Shown: in pieces, positions 36,937 to 45,804 of the stretch
Numbering within the stretch: position 1 is the first letter of the stretch
Layout of the letters: each line of letters opens with the position of its first letter
Assembly (NCBI GenBank): GCA_000314955.1
Contig: BAEM01000043.1
Location: forward strand, 62,001-126,000
DNA: 64,000 nt
Direction of reading: 5' to 3'
Source of the DNA: Paraglaciecola chathamensis S18K6
Lineage (GTDB): Bacteria; Pseudomonadota; Gammaproteobacteria; Enterobacterales; Alteromonadaceae
The notes under the pieces: generated by a model
What the model saw: the letters and a program-made list of their open reading frames with translations, nothing else
Told to the model about the DNA's origin: nothing
Databases searched by the model: none
Made by a program: the position numbers and the translations under genes

Positions 36937-39900
36937 GTGGAAAACACCTTGAGGCACTACCTTGCAAAACTCCCGTTTCGAATTTGGCAGTCCTTGCTGA
37001 TTTGCTTGATGGCCTTGGTCATGCCCTTTTCAGCAAGTGCCCAACAAACCGAAAGTCTAGTACAGCTGATATCGAAAAATCAGGAAGTCAGTCTGTCTTC
37101 CTCTATCAGTATTATGCATGAGTCCGGTGTGGAACTAAGTGTTACTCAGGTGCGAGATCAATTGTCTCAGTTTGTCTGGCATTCTGGCGGCAACCCTAAT
37201 TATGGGTTTTCAGAGCACGGGGTATGGCTTTACACCACCCTTAGCAACGTCACTACCACAGATAAATGGGTAGTCAGTGTCGCATTTTCTCAACTCGATA
37301 ATGTTGATATGTATTTGCTGCAAGACGGGCAAATTATCGCATCAAGCTTTCAAGGCAAACTGGGAATGCAATCCCACTATCGCTTACCCGTTATGAAAGC
37401 AGAGTTACCCTACGCGCAGACGGTTGAATTGTTTGTTCGTCTGCAAAGTCAGCACAGCAGTTTAGTGGCGCCCATTAGTATCATGTCAAGCAGCTCACAT
37501 GAAATGCAGAACTTCTACGACAGTCTTTTGTGGGGGTTGTTTTATGGAGGGTTGATCATACTGGCTATCTACAATTTAGTGGTGTATTTCGCACTACGTG
37601 AGGTCAGTTTATTAGCCTATGTAGGGTATATTTGCACTGTACTCGTTTGGCAATTTGTTTGGGGTGGTCACGCTAATATGATCCTTCCCCAGGGGCTATC
37701 TCATTGGTTTGATATGCATACTGACATTATATTCGTGTTGATTGGCATCGGTTCTGGGGTCTTCACACTTGTATTTTTAGAAGCCAAGCATACGGCACCA
37801 AAAACCTTACCTTTTATAAAAGTCAGTATTGGCCTTTTAGCGGTCATGGGGCTGTGCTCTATGATTAATTTATTCCCACCCATTTGGCAAAATGCTGCTG
37901 TGTATGTGGTCAGTATGCTGGCCATTAGTTGCTACGCCTACGCTGGCTTTGAGAGTTATTCGAATCAGTTTTACGCGGCCCGCTACTTTATATTCGCTTG
38001 GAGCATTTTAGCCACCTGCGCGCTAATCGGCATGTTTAGCTTGGTGGATATGTTGCCTTCAAACTTTATTACGACCTATTGCTTCCAGTTTGGCGTGTTC
38101 TTAGAGTCGGCGTTATTTTCGCTCGCCTTAATGGATAAGAGCCGCCATCAATTGCAGCTCGAAGTACAACAGGCCACGAATGATTTGCGTAATAACATTG
38201 AATTGGTTGAAGAACAAAATGTGCGCCTAGACATCGCTCGGAAAGAAGCGGTGGCGGCAAGTAATGTTAAATCACAGTTTTTAGCCAACATGAGTCATGA
38301 GATTAGAACACCATTAAACGCTATTTTAGGGTTCAGTAAAGAGCTACAACAAGCTGATTTTTCCGCCGATAAACGCGACCAGATTAATATTATCAATGCT
38401 GCCGCTGACAACTTAATGACCATAGTCAACGATGTACTCGATGTGTCTAAAATTGAAGCTGGCAAATTACAAATTAACAGCCACCCGTTTTCGATTAATG
38501 AGTTACTTGAAGAAATGATCGGTGTCATGGCTAAATCTGCCCATTTAAAAGGCCTTGAATTTGTGTACGACATTGAGCCACTGCCACTTAAGTTAATTGG
38601 TGACAGTTACCGAATACGGCAGATTTTGAATAACTTGTTGGGTAACGCACTCAAGTTTACCGACACAGGTCATATTGGTTTATCCGCATCAGGGAAATTA
38701 TTAGAGCACGGTATTTTCGAGCTAAACATTAAGATAGAAGACACGGGTATTGGTATCAGTCGTGAAGACAAGCGTAAGCTGTTTACCGCCTTTTCACAGG
38801 TAGACGACGCGCTTAATCGCTCATATCAAGGTACTGGCTTAGGCTTGGTCATCTGCAAAGAGTTGGTGAAATTGATGCATGGTCAACTCTCTCTGCAAAG
38901 CTCACCTGGCCAAGGCAGTGTATTTAACGTGACCGTACGCATGAATATTCTTAACACCAAGCCCAGCATCTCAGGCAACAGTGAGTGGCAGGATCAAAGC
39001 GTTCTGCTTTACGAGCCCTATCCCAACGCGCGCTTCACTGCCAGTAAGCTTTTGCGTTCTTTAGGAGCAAAGGTAACCAGTGCTGATTCAATTGCGTTTT
39101 TGCAGACATGTACGCAACCTTTTGACTATTTGATTTATTGTATCCACCCACAACATCCCGTTGCCAATGAGAAAGCCTTTGCCTGTGCTGAACACATCGA
39201 AGCGAAGCGCAAGCTCTTACTGTGCTCTGGAGAAGATTCTTGCTGTCGTTTTTCCAAATTTACTGAGCAGTTTTCTCCCCAGCTACGCTTACCACTAACA
39301 CCTGGAAAGCTGAAAGAAGTAATGCACAAGCCAGCGCAAGCGCCGGTTAATGAGCTGCAACAAAGACTGGAAAGCCTGCCCCCAGTGACTGTGCTTGCAG
39401 TAGACGATATGGAAATGAACCTGCGCTTATTAAGCACATGGCTTAAATCTTCCCGCCTTACGCTTAAGCTGGCGTTTAGCGGCCAAGACGCTGTGGCGCT
39501 ATGCCACGAAAATGAATACGATTTGATTTTAATGGATGTGCAAATGCCAAACATGGATGGCCTGCAAGCGACTCAGCTAATCCGTAAAACCAAACTCAAC
39601 TTCGGCACCCCTATCATTGCAGTGACAGCGCATGCATTTAAAGAAGAACAGCAGCGTTTGCTCAATAGCGGTATGGATGACTATCTTCCCAAACCATTGG
39701 ATTTATCCGATCTGGTAGACCTAATCAATCGATGGTGTCACCAAGGTGAGGATGATGAACCACAAGCAGAGATATTTAATTGGCCATTAGCCTTAAAACG
39801 CGCAAATCAAAACGCTGATGCTGCTCGTGATTTATTTGCCCAGTTCATCGAGCAACTACCGGAGTTCGAAAGCAAATTGTCTCACCTGCAACAACAGCCA

Positions 39901-40113
39901 AACCACGACGAATTGCAACCTTTAGTGCATGCGTTACACGGTATATGCTGCTATACAGGTGCAGTTGCGTTGCATGCCAGTTGCTCTGAGTTAGAAGGCC
40001 AGTTAAAGCGTCAGCAATATAACCACGTTCCCACCTTGTTAGATAAACTCATCAAGGACATACAAGCCTTACGTCACCAAGCAAATGAGATTAAACTCAC
40101 CATGCTCGACTAA
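36937..40113 (+). CDS. 7TMR-DISM hybrid sensor histidine kinase with receiver and HPt domains
   Basis: From the GTG at 36937 the protein has 1058 residues and a proper signal peptide (ending FSASAQ). A 7TMR-DISM extracellular domain (about 45-175) is followed by seven TM helices (about 185-385). HisKA has H454 in ANMSHEIRTPLNAI, and HATPase has NNLLGNALKFTDTG and GTGLGLVICKELV. A degenerate receiver (about 675-790) lacks the usual phospho-aspartate. A full receiver has D867 in LILMDVQMPNMDGL, and a C-terminal HPt domain has H998 in LVHALHGICCYTG. A TTG 18 codons upstream would spoil the signal peptide. The ligand is unknown. It stands alone, so its output is probably encoded elsewhere. Confidence 0.93.
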   Translation: MENTLRHYLAKLPFRIWQSLLICLMALVMPFSASAQQTESLVQLISKNQEVSLSSSISIMHESGVELSVTQVRDQLSQFVWHSGGNPNYGFSEHGVWLYTTLSNVTTTDKWVVSVAFSQLDNVDMYLLQDGQIIASSFQGKLGMQSHYRLPVMKAELPYAQTVELFVRLQSQHSSLVAPISIMSSSSHEMQNFYDSLLWGLFYGGLIILAIYNLVVYFALREVSLLAYVGYICTVLVWQFVWGGHANMILPQGLSHWFDMHTDIIFVLIGIGSGVFTLVFLEAKHTAPKTLPFIKVSIGLLAVMGLCSMINLFPPIWQNAAVYVVSMLAISCYAYAGFESYSNQFYAARYFIFAWSILATCALIGMFSLVDMLPSNFITTYCFQFGVFLESALFSLALMDKSRHQLQLEVQQATNDLRNNIELVEEQNVRLDIARKEAVAASNVKSQFLANMSHEIRTPLNAILGFSKELQQADFSADKRDQINIINAAADNLMTIVNDVLDVSKIEAGKLQINSHPFSINELLEEMIGVMAKSAHLKGLEFVYDIEPLPLKLIGDSYRIRQILNNLLGNALKFTDTGHIGLSASGKLLEHGIFELNIKIEDTGIGISREDKRKLFTAFSQVDDALNRSYQGTGLGLVICKELVKLMHGQLSLQSSPGQGSVFNVTVRMNILNTKPSISGNSEWQDQSVLLYEPYPNARFTASKLLRSLGAKVTSADSIAFLQTCTQPFDYLIYCIHPQHPVANEKAFACAEHIEAKRKLLLCSGEDSCCRFSKFTEQFSPQLRLPLTPGKLKEVMHKPAQAPVNELQQRLESLPPVTVLAVDDMEMNLRLLSTWLKSSRLTLKLAFSGQDAVALCHENEYDLILMDVQMPNMDGLQATQLIRKTKLNFGTPIIAVTAHAFKEEQQRLLNSGMDDYLPKPLDLSDLVDLINRWCHQGEDDEPQAEIFNWPLALKRANQNADAARDLFAQFIEQLPEFESKLSHLQQQPNHDELQPLVHALHGICCYTGAVALHASCSELEGQLKRQQYNHVPTLLDKLIKDIQALRHQANEIKLTMLD

Positions 40114-40122
40114 CCAGTTAGT

Positions 40123-40167
40123 AGCCAATAAACAAAAAATACCAAGTGTGTTTTATTTTTGTTGGCT
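40123..40167. terminator. Possible terminator between convergent genes
   Basis: AGCCAA and TTGGCT form a short stem with A-rich and T-rich flanks. The right arm lies inside the last codons of the DUF2982 gene. It may serve both converging transcripts, although the loop is long. Confidence 0.4.
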
Positions 40168-40833
40168 TAGGACAAATTCCTGACATTCCCGCAATAATTG
40201 CACAAATTCTTGTTCACTGCGGTCAAGCTCAGACACATTAATGTACAAATCGTAACCTAGACGCTCGCGCAATTTTGTCATCCGGTTCGCCAACATGGCT
40301 TGGGCCCCCATAAGCACAGTGCCATCGGGCAGTTTGTGTTTATCATCTTCGACTAAATTAGCACTAAAGCTTAGCCCCGAGGCGCTGTCGGCTTTGTCTC
40401 CGAGTAGTAGCAAAGAACGCTGTTCCATTAAAAGATGGATCATTAATTTAATAGGTGTGGTGGTTAAAAAAGGACGATAATCTTTTAGTTTTATCCCCAC
40501 TAAGCTTAAATCTTCTAACGCTAAGTCGCGATGGGCTCGCGGAACATCGATACGTTGAATGTTACTCCAGTTAACATGCCACTGCCCTTTACGATGCTGA
40601 TAGCATATAGACTCATGGGATAACTCAAGACTAAAAATAGGTTCACGAAATTTAAACCAAGCAATAAGTAACGCCACAATTCCCGCACTTGTGACAAATA
40701 CACCGGCCAAAAAGAACGCGTCCGGCAACCAAGCAAAAATTCCCGCAGCCACCAGCAGTGCTGCGATACCAAATAGGCTAGTTGTTAGCACATTGCGTTT
40801 AGCCGAGGCGCGAATTTGTATTATATCTTGCAT
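40153..40833 (-). CDS. DUF2982 membrane protein
   Basis: The protein has 226 residues. Two adjacent TM helices (about 17-60: LTTSLFGIAALLVAAGIFAW, then FFLAGVFVTSAGIVALLIAW) are followed by a cytoplasmic domain with ELSHESICYQHRKGQWHVNW and IQRIDVPRAHRDL, like a PH-type barrel. This matches DUF2982, common in Alteromonadales and Shewanella, with no known function. It follows a 48-residue small ORF by 13 bp on the same strand and may be in an operon with it. Confidence 0.88.
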   Translation of the reverse strand: MQDIIQIRASAKRNVLTTSLFGIAALLVAAGIFAWLPDAFFLAGVFVTSAGIVALLIAWFKFREPIFSLELSHESICYQHRKGQWHVNWSNIQRIDVPRAHRDLALEDLSLVGIKLKDYRPFLTTTPIKLMIHLLMEQRSLLLLGDKADSASGLSFSANLVEDDKHKLPDGTVLMGAQAMLANRMTKLRERLGYDLYINVSELDRSEQEFVQLLRECQEFVLSQQK

Positions 40834-40846
40834 GTTATTCCTATGA

Positions 40847-40993
40847 CTAAACCCAAAAACAAAAGTACATCAAGCCCATTAATATGCCCCAAAGAATAAT
40901 ATAGCGCATGCGCAAACACCGAGGGCAATCCGTTTTCAACAAGCTGAGCAAGGTAAGTTTATCAGCTGATTTTTCGCGTTTTTTTGCTGGCAT
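40847..40993 (-). CDS. Putative 48-residue single-TM protein with CPRC motif
   Basis: I read MPAKKREKSADKLTLLSLLK, then TDCPRCLRMR, then the hydrophobic stretch YIILWGILMGLMYFCFWV and a stop. The basic head, a Cys-x-x-Cys pair and one C-terminal TM helix make it look like a real small membrane protein. It ends 13 bp before the DUF2982 start on the same strand, so it would be the first gene of that operon. The ribosome site (GAAGG) is too close to the ATG, which lowers confidence. Confidence 0.55.
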   Translation of the reverse strand: MPAKKREKSADKLTLLSLLKTDCPRCLRMRYIILWGILMGLMYFCFWV

Positions 40994-41298
40994 ACCTTCA
41001 ATTGCTCACAATATTGACAGGGCTTGAATCCCAATATTCTACCTGATTACAGCTTAGGTAAAATACGCGATTTACCAATTCATATTCCGTTCAGCAAATA
41101 AAGCACAATATTTGTTATACAAATTTCACGATTTATCACTAGAATAAAGCTCATGCAATTGTTCAGGCTTGGCATTTTTGTCGCGTCGGTATCAAATGAA
41201 GTAGAACAAGCAAGGATTAGACTGTTCTTTTTTTTAAGCTGACCGCTTAGCTTAATCGGGACGACCCCCGTAGGCAGTCATTAGTTCAAGGTTGTTAT
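40994..41298. other. Intergenic region before the GlyGly-CTERM protease
   Basis: This gap is about 305 bp and has no supported gene. It holds a run of eight Ts (41228-41235) and, overlapping it, an inverted repeat TTAAGCT (41234-41240) and AGCTTAA (41249-41255) with an 8-base loop, 43 bp before the protease start. This is probably the protease promoter and leader. Confidence 0.5.
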
Positions 41299-43965
41299 AT
41301 GCAAGCTGTAAATAGACATATTGTTAGTAAATTTTCCCAACGTATTTTATTCATATCCGTCTCTGCAATCAGTGCACTCTTTGTTAGTAGCGTATCTGCC
41401 AGCTCTTTGTGGGTCCCTTCAGCGCAAGCTAAAGCGAACACGACTGAAACCAACGCTAAAGTAGCAGTATCAAAAGGCAACTTTCAGTCTTTGGACGGCG
41501 CATCATTACAGCAGCAGTTTAGCGATAAAAATATCGAACTCACCGTGGCCATTCCTCTACCAGATGGCACCTTAGCCGACTTTAGGTTGACCCCTTCTTC
41601 GATAATGTCTAGCGAGTTAGCAGCGCGTTACCCCGAGTTTATGTCATACGATGCGGTGCAAGTTAACAACCCACAAAGTATTGGTCGCTTCAGCCTGACC
41701 CATAAAGGTCTCTCGGGGATTTTCCGCCACCAAGGCCAATGGGCGCTACTGAGCCCTCTTTATGAAGGAAATGACGAACAATATGTTAGTTATTACTACC
41801 ATGACTCTGACGGGGAAAGTTTAATCCCCCAAGGCATGGACGATTCAATCGATACGCTTTCACTCCATGAAGAGGACGGTACCGATAGCCTAGCCACGGC
41901 CCAGAAAACCACAGGTGATACGCTGACCACATATCGCTTAGCCCTGAGTGCAACGGGCGAATATACCCAAGCTGTGGGAGGGTCAAAAGCTGATGCGGTG
42001 GCCGAAATGATTACGCTAGTGAACCGTGTAAATCAGATTTTACTGGTGGGTACTGCCATACAGTTTGAGCTAATCGATAACGAAGACATTATTTATACTG
42101 ACGCCGCGACCGACCCATATACCAATAGCGACGCAAACGAAGACATAGATACGAATCAGCAAGTTGTCGATGATGCTATCGGCTCTGAAAATTATGATAT
42201 AGGACACTTATTAGCCACCAACCCTGGTGGCCTCGCCTTTGTCGGAGTGGTATGCCTTAATACCCACAAAGCTAGGGGGTATACCGGTAATACCAGCCCT
42301 CAAGGCGAACGCTTTTATATTGATTTAGTGATCCACGAGCTGGGGCACCAACTCGATGCTACCCACTCTTTTAATGCACAAGATTTTGATGATTGTAATG
42401 AAGAGCAGCGCAGCAGTTCAAGCGCGTTTGAACCAGGCAGTGGCTCTACCATTATGTCTTACGCAGGGATATGTGGGTCGCAGAATTTGCAATTTAATAG
42501 CGACCCTTACTTTCATGCAGGCTCAGTAGAACAAATTCGCGACTTTGTAGACACAGGACGCGGCCGCCTATGCGGCACTACAACTAACTTGAGCAATGCC
42601 GCACCAGAGGTAAGCGTAAGCGCGACTAGTTACAATATTCCAGCCAATACGCCTTTCTTACTTGATGCACAAGCAAGCGATGATGAGACTTTAAGCTACA
42701 CTTGGGAACAAATAGATGCCGGTGGCGTAACAGGTGGCACCGCGGACGCCAGTGAAATGCGCAGTGACAATGGCGCTAATCCTTTATTTCGCTCCTATGC
42801 TGCAGTGGCTGAAAGCTACCGTTACTTCCCCGCATTAGAGGATGTGCTAAACGATACAGTAAGTTTTGGTGAAGCCTACCCTACCACCGATCGAGAACTA
42901 ACCTTTCGCATAGCAGCAAAAGACAGCCGAGGTGGTGTTGACACGGCAGATGTAACCTTAGACGTCACAAACACTGGTTCAGCGTTCGCCGTCACTCAAC
43001 CGACAGGTACGACTGTGTGGCAAGGCAATACTGCACAAACCATCTCTTGGAATACCGCCAGTACTCAAAACGCGCCTATTAATTGCCAATCGGTGGATAT
43101 TAAGGCCGATTTAGACGGCGATAACACCTTTGACAGCGTGCTCATTAGCGAGACGCCGAATGATGGAGAGCAAACCGTCTTTTCACCTAATACGATTACA
43201 ACAGATGCTAGAGTCATGGTGAGCTGTGCGGATAATGTGTTTTATGCGGTCAACCCGGCCAGCTTTAGAATCACCCAAGGCAGTTCAAATGTGGCTCCAG
43301 TGATCGATAGCCAAGCCGTACTAAGCGTTAACGAAGAAGGCAGTATTGCCATCACCCTAGACGACTTACAAGTAACGGACCCAGATTCTACCTATCCTGA
43401 TAACTTCACTTTGGCATTACAAGCAGGCAACAATTATACTCTCGAAAACACCAGCACAGTGGTACCAGACGCCAACTTCAATGGCGAGCTGTCGGTCACT
43501 GTAACGGTTAATGATGGTATTGATGACTCAAACGCTTTTCCTTTAGTGGTGACCGTTAATCCGGTGAATGATGCCCCGCAAGCGACAAATGACACCCAAA
43601 CGGTTGCGCAAGATAGTACGGCTACACTCATAAATGTGTTAAGTAATGACACGGATATTGACGGAGATACGTTAAGCATCAGCGATATTAGTTATTCAGG
43701 CTCAGGGACTGTGAGTATCAGTGGTGAGCAAATTAGTTATCAACCTGCCGCGGGATTTTCTGGTAACGATAGCCTGTCGTATACCGTGAGTGACGGTAGC
43801 ACAACCGATACCGGGACCTTAACCATAACCGTTACCGCAACGCCTACCAACAACACGCCGACGAGTGGCAATAGCTCAGGTGGCGGTGGTTCGCTTGGTT
43901 ATTTTTGGCTAGGGTTGCTGAGTTTAACCGCGCTTACGCGCCGCCGTAGTTTGCCGCTGTCTTAA
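41299..43965 (+). CDS. Reprolysin-like metalloprotease with GlyGly-CTERM sorting signal
   Basis: The exported protein has 888 residues. A signal peptide (about 1-36, ISALFVSSVSASS) and a propeptide-like region are followed by a zinc-peptidase domain with HELGHQLDATH near 347-357 and a Met-turn TIMSYAGICG near 398. The usual glycine of HExxHxxGxxH is an aspartate here. Cadherin-like repeats follow (about 665-850, NVAPVIDSQAVLSVNEEGS, NPVNDAPQATNDTQTV, DTDIDGDTL). The end is a GlyGly-CTERM signal: a GGGG stretch, a TM helix LGYFWLGLLSLTAL and RRRS. Such tails are cleaved by rhombosortase and exported by type II secretion. The next gene's ATG overlaps its stop. Confidence 0.93.
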   Translation: MQAVNRHIVSKFSQRILFISVSAISALFVSSVSASSLWVPSAQAKANTTETNAKVAVSKGNFQSLDGASLQQQFSDKNIELTVAIPLPDGTLADFRLTPSSIMSSELAARYPEFMSYDAVQVNNPQSIGRFSLTHKGLSGIFRHQGQWALLSPLYEGNDEQYVSYYYHDSDGESLIPQGMDDSIDTLSLHEEDGTDSLATAQKTTGDTLTTYRLALSATGEYTQAVGGSKADAVAEMITLVNRVNQILLVGTAIQFELIDNEDIIYTDAATDPYTNSDANEDIDTNQQVVDDAIGSENYDIGHLLATNPGGLAFVGVVCLNTHKARGYTGNTSPQGERFYIDLVIHELGHQLDATHSFNAQDFDDCNEEQRSSSSAFEPGSGSTIMSYAGICGSQNLQFNSDPYFHAGSVEQIRDFVDTGRGRLCGTTTNLSNAAPEVSVSATSYNIPANTPFLLDAQASDDETLSYTWEQIDAGGVTGGTADASEMRSDNGANPLFRSYAAVAESYRYFPALEDVLNDTVSFGEAYPTTDRELTFRIAAKDSRGGVDTADVTLDVTNTGSAFAVTQPTGTTVWQGNTAQTISWNTASTQNAPINCQSVDIKADLDGDNTFDSVLISETPNDGEQTVFSPNTITTDARVMVSCADNVFYAVNPASFRITQGSSNVAPVIDSQAVLSVNEEGSIAITLDDLQVTDPDSTYPDNFTLALQAGNNYTLENTSTVVPDANFNGELSVTVTVNDGIDDSNAFPLVVTVNPVNDAPQATNDTQTVAQDSTATLINVLSNDTDIDGDTLSISDISYSGSGTVSISGEQISYQPAAGFSGNDSLSYTVSDGSTTDTGTLTITVTATPTNNTPTSGNSSGGGGSLGYFWLGLLSLTALTRRRSLPLS

Positions 43966-44456
43966 TGGTAATGCAGACTACACCTAGCAGCATATTCGCG
44001 CCTATTTTGTTAATCGGGCTTTTAAACTTGCCGGCCTGTTCCTCTTTTTCTGGGACAGGCGAACAAGGCAATGTAGCCCCGCAAAAATCGGCAGAAAGTA
44101 ATACCGCTCATCATCAGGGTGAGTTATCCAAGTCGATAAAAACGCCACAAAAGACCAAAGTGGCTAACCATCAACATCCATTAAGTTGGGTTCAGAACGC
44201 AGACCCGCATAGCGATGCACAGCAAGCCATCAAGGCCAATGATTTACGTTTTTTGGCCTTCGCTGGGCGGGTTATTTCTGTTCCTGGGGTTAACTTGGCT
44301 GAACACCCTATTGAGTACTTAGAGCAACATTGCGGATACCGCACTTTAAAAGGTACTGGCGATACTTTACGCGTGGGAGAGCAAACAAGCCTGCGCTCTC
44401 TAGCCCACGATTACGCCGTAGTGTACAACCAAACGATACTCGCTTCCTGCCTGTAA
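43965..44456 (+). CDS. Small lipoprotein coupled to the protease gene
   Basis: The protein has 163 residues with a lipobox around LNLPACSS, cysteine about 25. A low-complexity Ser/Gln/Lys linker is followed by a compact C-terminal part with DPHSDAQQAIKANDLRFLAF, VISVPGVNLAEHPIEYLEQH, CGYRTLKGTGD and a terminal cysteine (ILASCL). The two cysteines could pair. No named family was recognised. The start ATG shares one base with the protease stop (TAATG), so translation is coupled. It may serve the protease as a chaperone, inhibitor or surface partner. Confidence 0.75.
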   Translation: MVMQTTPSSIFAPILLIGLLNLPACSSFSGTGEQGNVAPQKSAESNTAHHQGELSKSIKTPQKTKVANHQHPLSWVQNADPHSDAQQAIKANDLRFLAFAGRVISVPGVNLAEHPIEYLEQHCGYRTLKGTGDTLRVGEQTSLRSLAHDYAVVYNQTILASCL

Positions 44457-44715
44457 CATCGCTTCAGGTAGGAGCTATCGGCGCTGCGTAACCTCAAAAT
44501 AAACTCAAAAAAACCTCAAAATTGACTTATTTGTAACCCAGAAAATAAAAACTGGCGTAGTCTTTTCTTAAACGCATGCCTTATCGACAACACGCTTCAA
44601 GGCACATCCTTTTCAGGCTTCATTTTTTCGTTTTTACTTTTATCAAGCTAACAGCCATTGCGTTCATCTATTTTCGCTTTTTCCTCTAAATATAGGGTTA
44701 AGGCTTAAAACTAAG

Positions 44716-44734
44716 TCACCTCAGGGTGAGGTGA
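44716..44734. promoter_or_regulatory. Inverted repeat TCACCTCA-GGG-TGAGGTGA before a small exported protein
   Basis: TCACCTCA and TGAGGTGA are exact complements with a 3-base loop. The repeat ends 5 bases before the AGGAGAG ribosome site of the gene at 44755. It could be an operator or an RNA hairpin that affects translation. Confidence 0.5.
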
Positions 44735-44754
44735 TAACAAGGAGAGTAAACGAC

Positions 44755-45195
44755 ATGAAAAGTATAAAAAAGGCATTATTAATTGGCACCTTAGCATTAT
44801 CAATATCTACAATTGCGCTTGCCCAAGAGTCTAGTTACACCTATGGAACAGTTTGGGAAGCACATGGTATTCGGGTACTACCCGGTCAATTTGAAAACTA
44901 CATGGACCACTTAGCAGGTAGTTGGAAGGATGTGTATGAGTTCGCCAAAAAAGAAGGTCATGTGGTGGATTATCACGTATTGGCAACCAATCATGCCCGT
45001 GAAGGCGAGCCCGACTTGATTTTAGTGGTTGAGTACAAAGACTATATTAAAACTGCTGAGTACGAAGCATTTCAAAAGAAAATTGACGAAATGTTATCCA
45101 CTAACGAACGCCAAGCAGATAAAGAATTTGGTGACAGAGAAAGTATGCGCAAAACCCTTAGTTCTAGCCAGTATCATGAGTTGAACTTGAAATAA
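44755..45195 (+). CDS. Exported small protein, possible alpha-beta barrel fold
   Basis: The protein has 146 residues. A signal peptide (about 1-23) ends TIALAQES. The mature part (YTYGTVWEAHGIRVLPGQFE, LILVVEYKDYIKTAEYEAFQ) resembles the dimeric alpha-beta barrel or NIPSNAP/ABM type. The last part is charged (RQADKEFGDRESMRKTL). The ATG has AGGAG ten bases upstream. No family was named with certainty. It is likely transcribed alone and ends at a strong terminator. Confidence 0.75.
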   Translation: MKSIKKALLIGTLALSISTIALAQESSYTYGTVWEAHGIRVLPGQFENYMDHLAGSWKDVYEFAKKEGHVVDYHVLATNHAREGEPDLILVVEYKDYIKTAEYEAFQKKIDEMLSTNERQADKEFGDRESMRKTLSSSQYHELNLK

Positions 45196-45222
45196 CTCGT
45201 CGATTAAATGCACCACTGTTCT

Positions 45223-45264
45223 TGGCTAGAGAAACACTACACGTTCTCTAGCCATCTCTTTTTT
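45223..45264 (+). terminator. Intrinsic terminator
   Basis: A perfect 11-bp stem, TGGCTAGAGAA and TTCTCTAGCCA, with a 10-base loop is followed by TCTCTTTTTT. It lies 28 bp past the preceding gene. Confidence 0.92.
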
Positions 45265-45353
45265 CCCTTGGTGTTCCTTCTATTATTGCCAGCTCCCTTG
45301 GAGATAAACTCTGTTAATATTTAATCACCATTCAAATAGAGCGAGTAATTGGC

Positions 45354-45692
45354 GTGCAACAAGACGTAAAAATTGAAGATTTAGTAGAAGGTAGTGGTAA
45401 AGCAATTGAACGCGGCGCACTTATAACCGTGCATTATCGCGGTTATTTAGAAGATGGGACTGAATTCGATTCATCCCATAAGAATAATGCACCTTTTCAG
45501 GTAGTGCTTAGCAACAAACGAGTGATCCAAGGTTGGATACTAGGACTAGCAGGCATGAAGGAAGGTGGAAAGCGTAAATTGTGGGTACCAGCATCACTTG
45601 CCTACGGAGAACGCCAAATTGGTAACATGATCCCGCCACACTCTGATTTAACTTTCGAGATCGAACTACTCGAAGTGCTCACCCGCGACTAA
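45354..45692 (+). CDS. FKBP-type peptidyl-prolyl cis-trans isomerase
   Basis: The protein has 112 residues with the single-domain FKBP fold: GALITVHYRGYLEDGTEFDS, then NNAPFQVVLSNKRVIQGW, GLAGMKEGGKRKLWVPASLA, YGERQ, IPPHSDLTFEIELLEV. The residues that line the active site (Y, D, F, W in the usual positions) are visible. No signal peptide is seen, so it is probably cytoplasmic. The start is a GTG. It stands between two terminator or gap regions and is probably a single-gene unit. Confidence 0.94.
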   Translation: MQQDVKIEDLVEGSGKAIERGALITVHYRGYLEDGTEFDSSHKNNAPFQVVLSNKRVIQGWILGLAGMKEGGKRKLWVPASLAYGERQIGNMIPPHSDLTFEIELLEVLTRD

Positions 45693-45804
45693 CCCCGTTA
45701 TTTAGTTTGGCCAGTTATTGTAAACAAAACACTGAGTTAGCAAGGTTTGGGGTTAAAAACTAGGCCGTTCACAAAGTGCGCCGTTAACAAAGGACCGGCC
45801 AATA

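Noticed and set aside
39135-39554. A 139-codon frame antisense to the hybrid kinase
   Set aside because: Serine/cysteine-rich composition typical of a mirror frame; the kinase receiver is on the other strand.
41228-41235. Phase-variable homopolymer
   Set aside because: A single T8 tract outside a coding region with no comparison data is not enough to claim phase variation.
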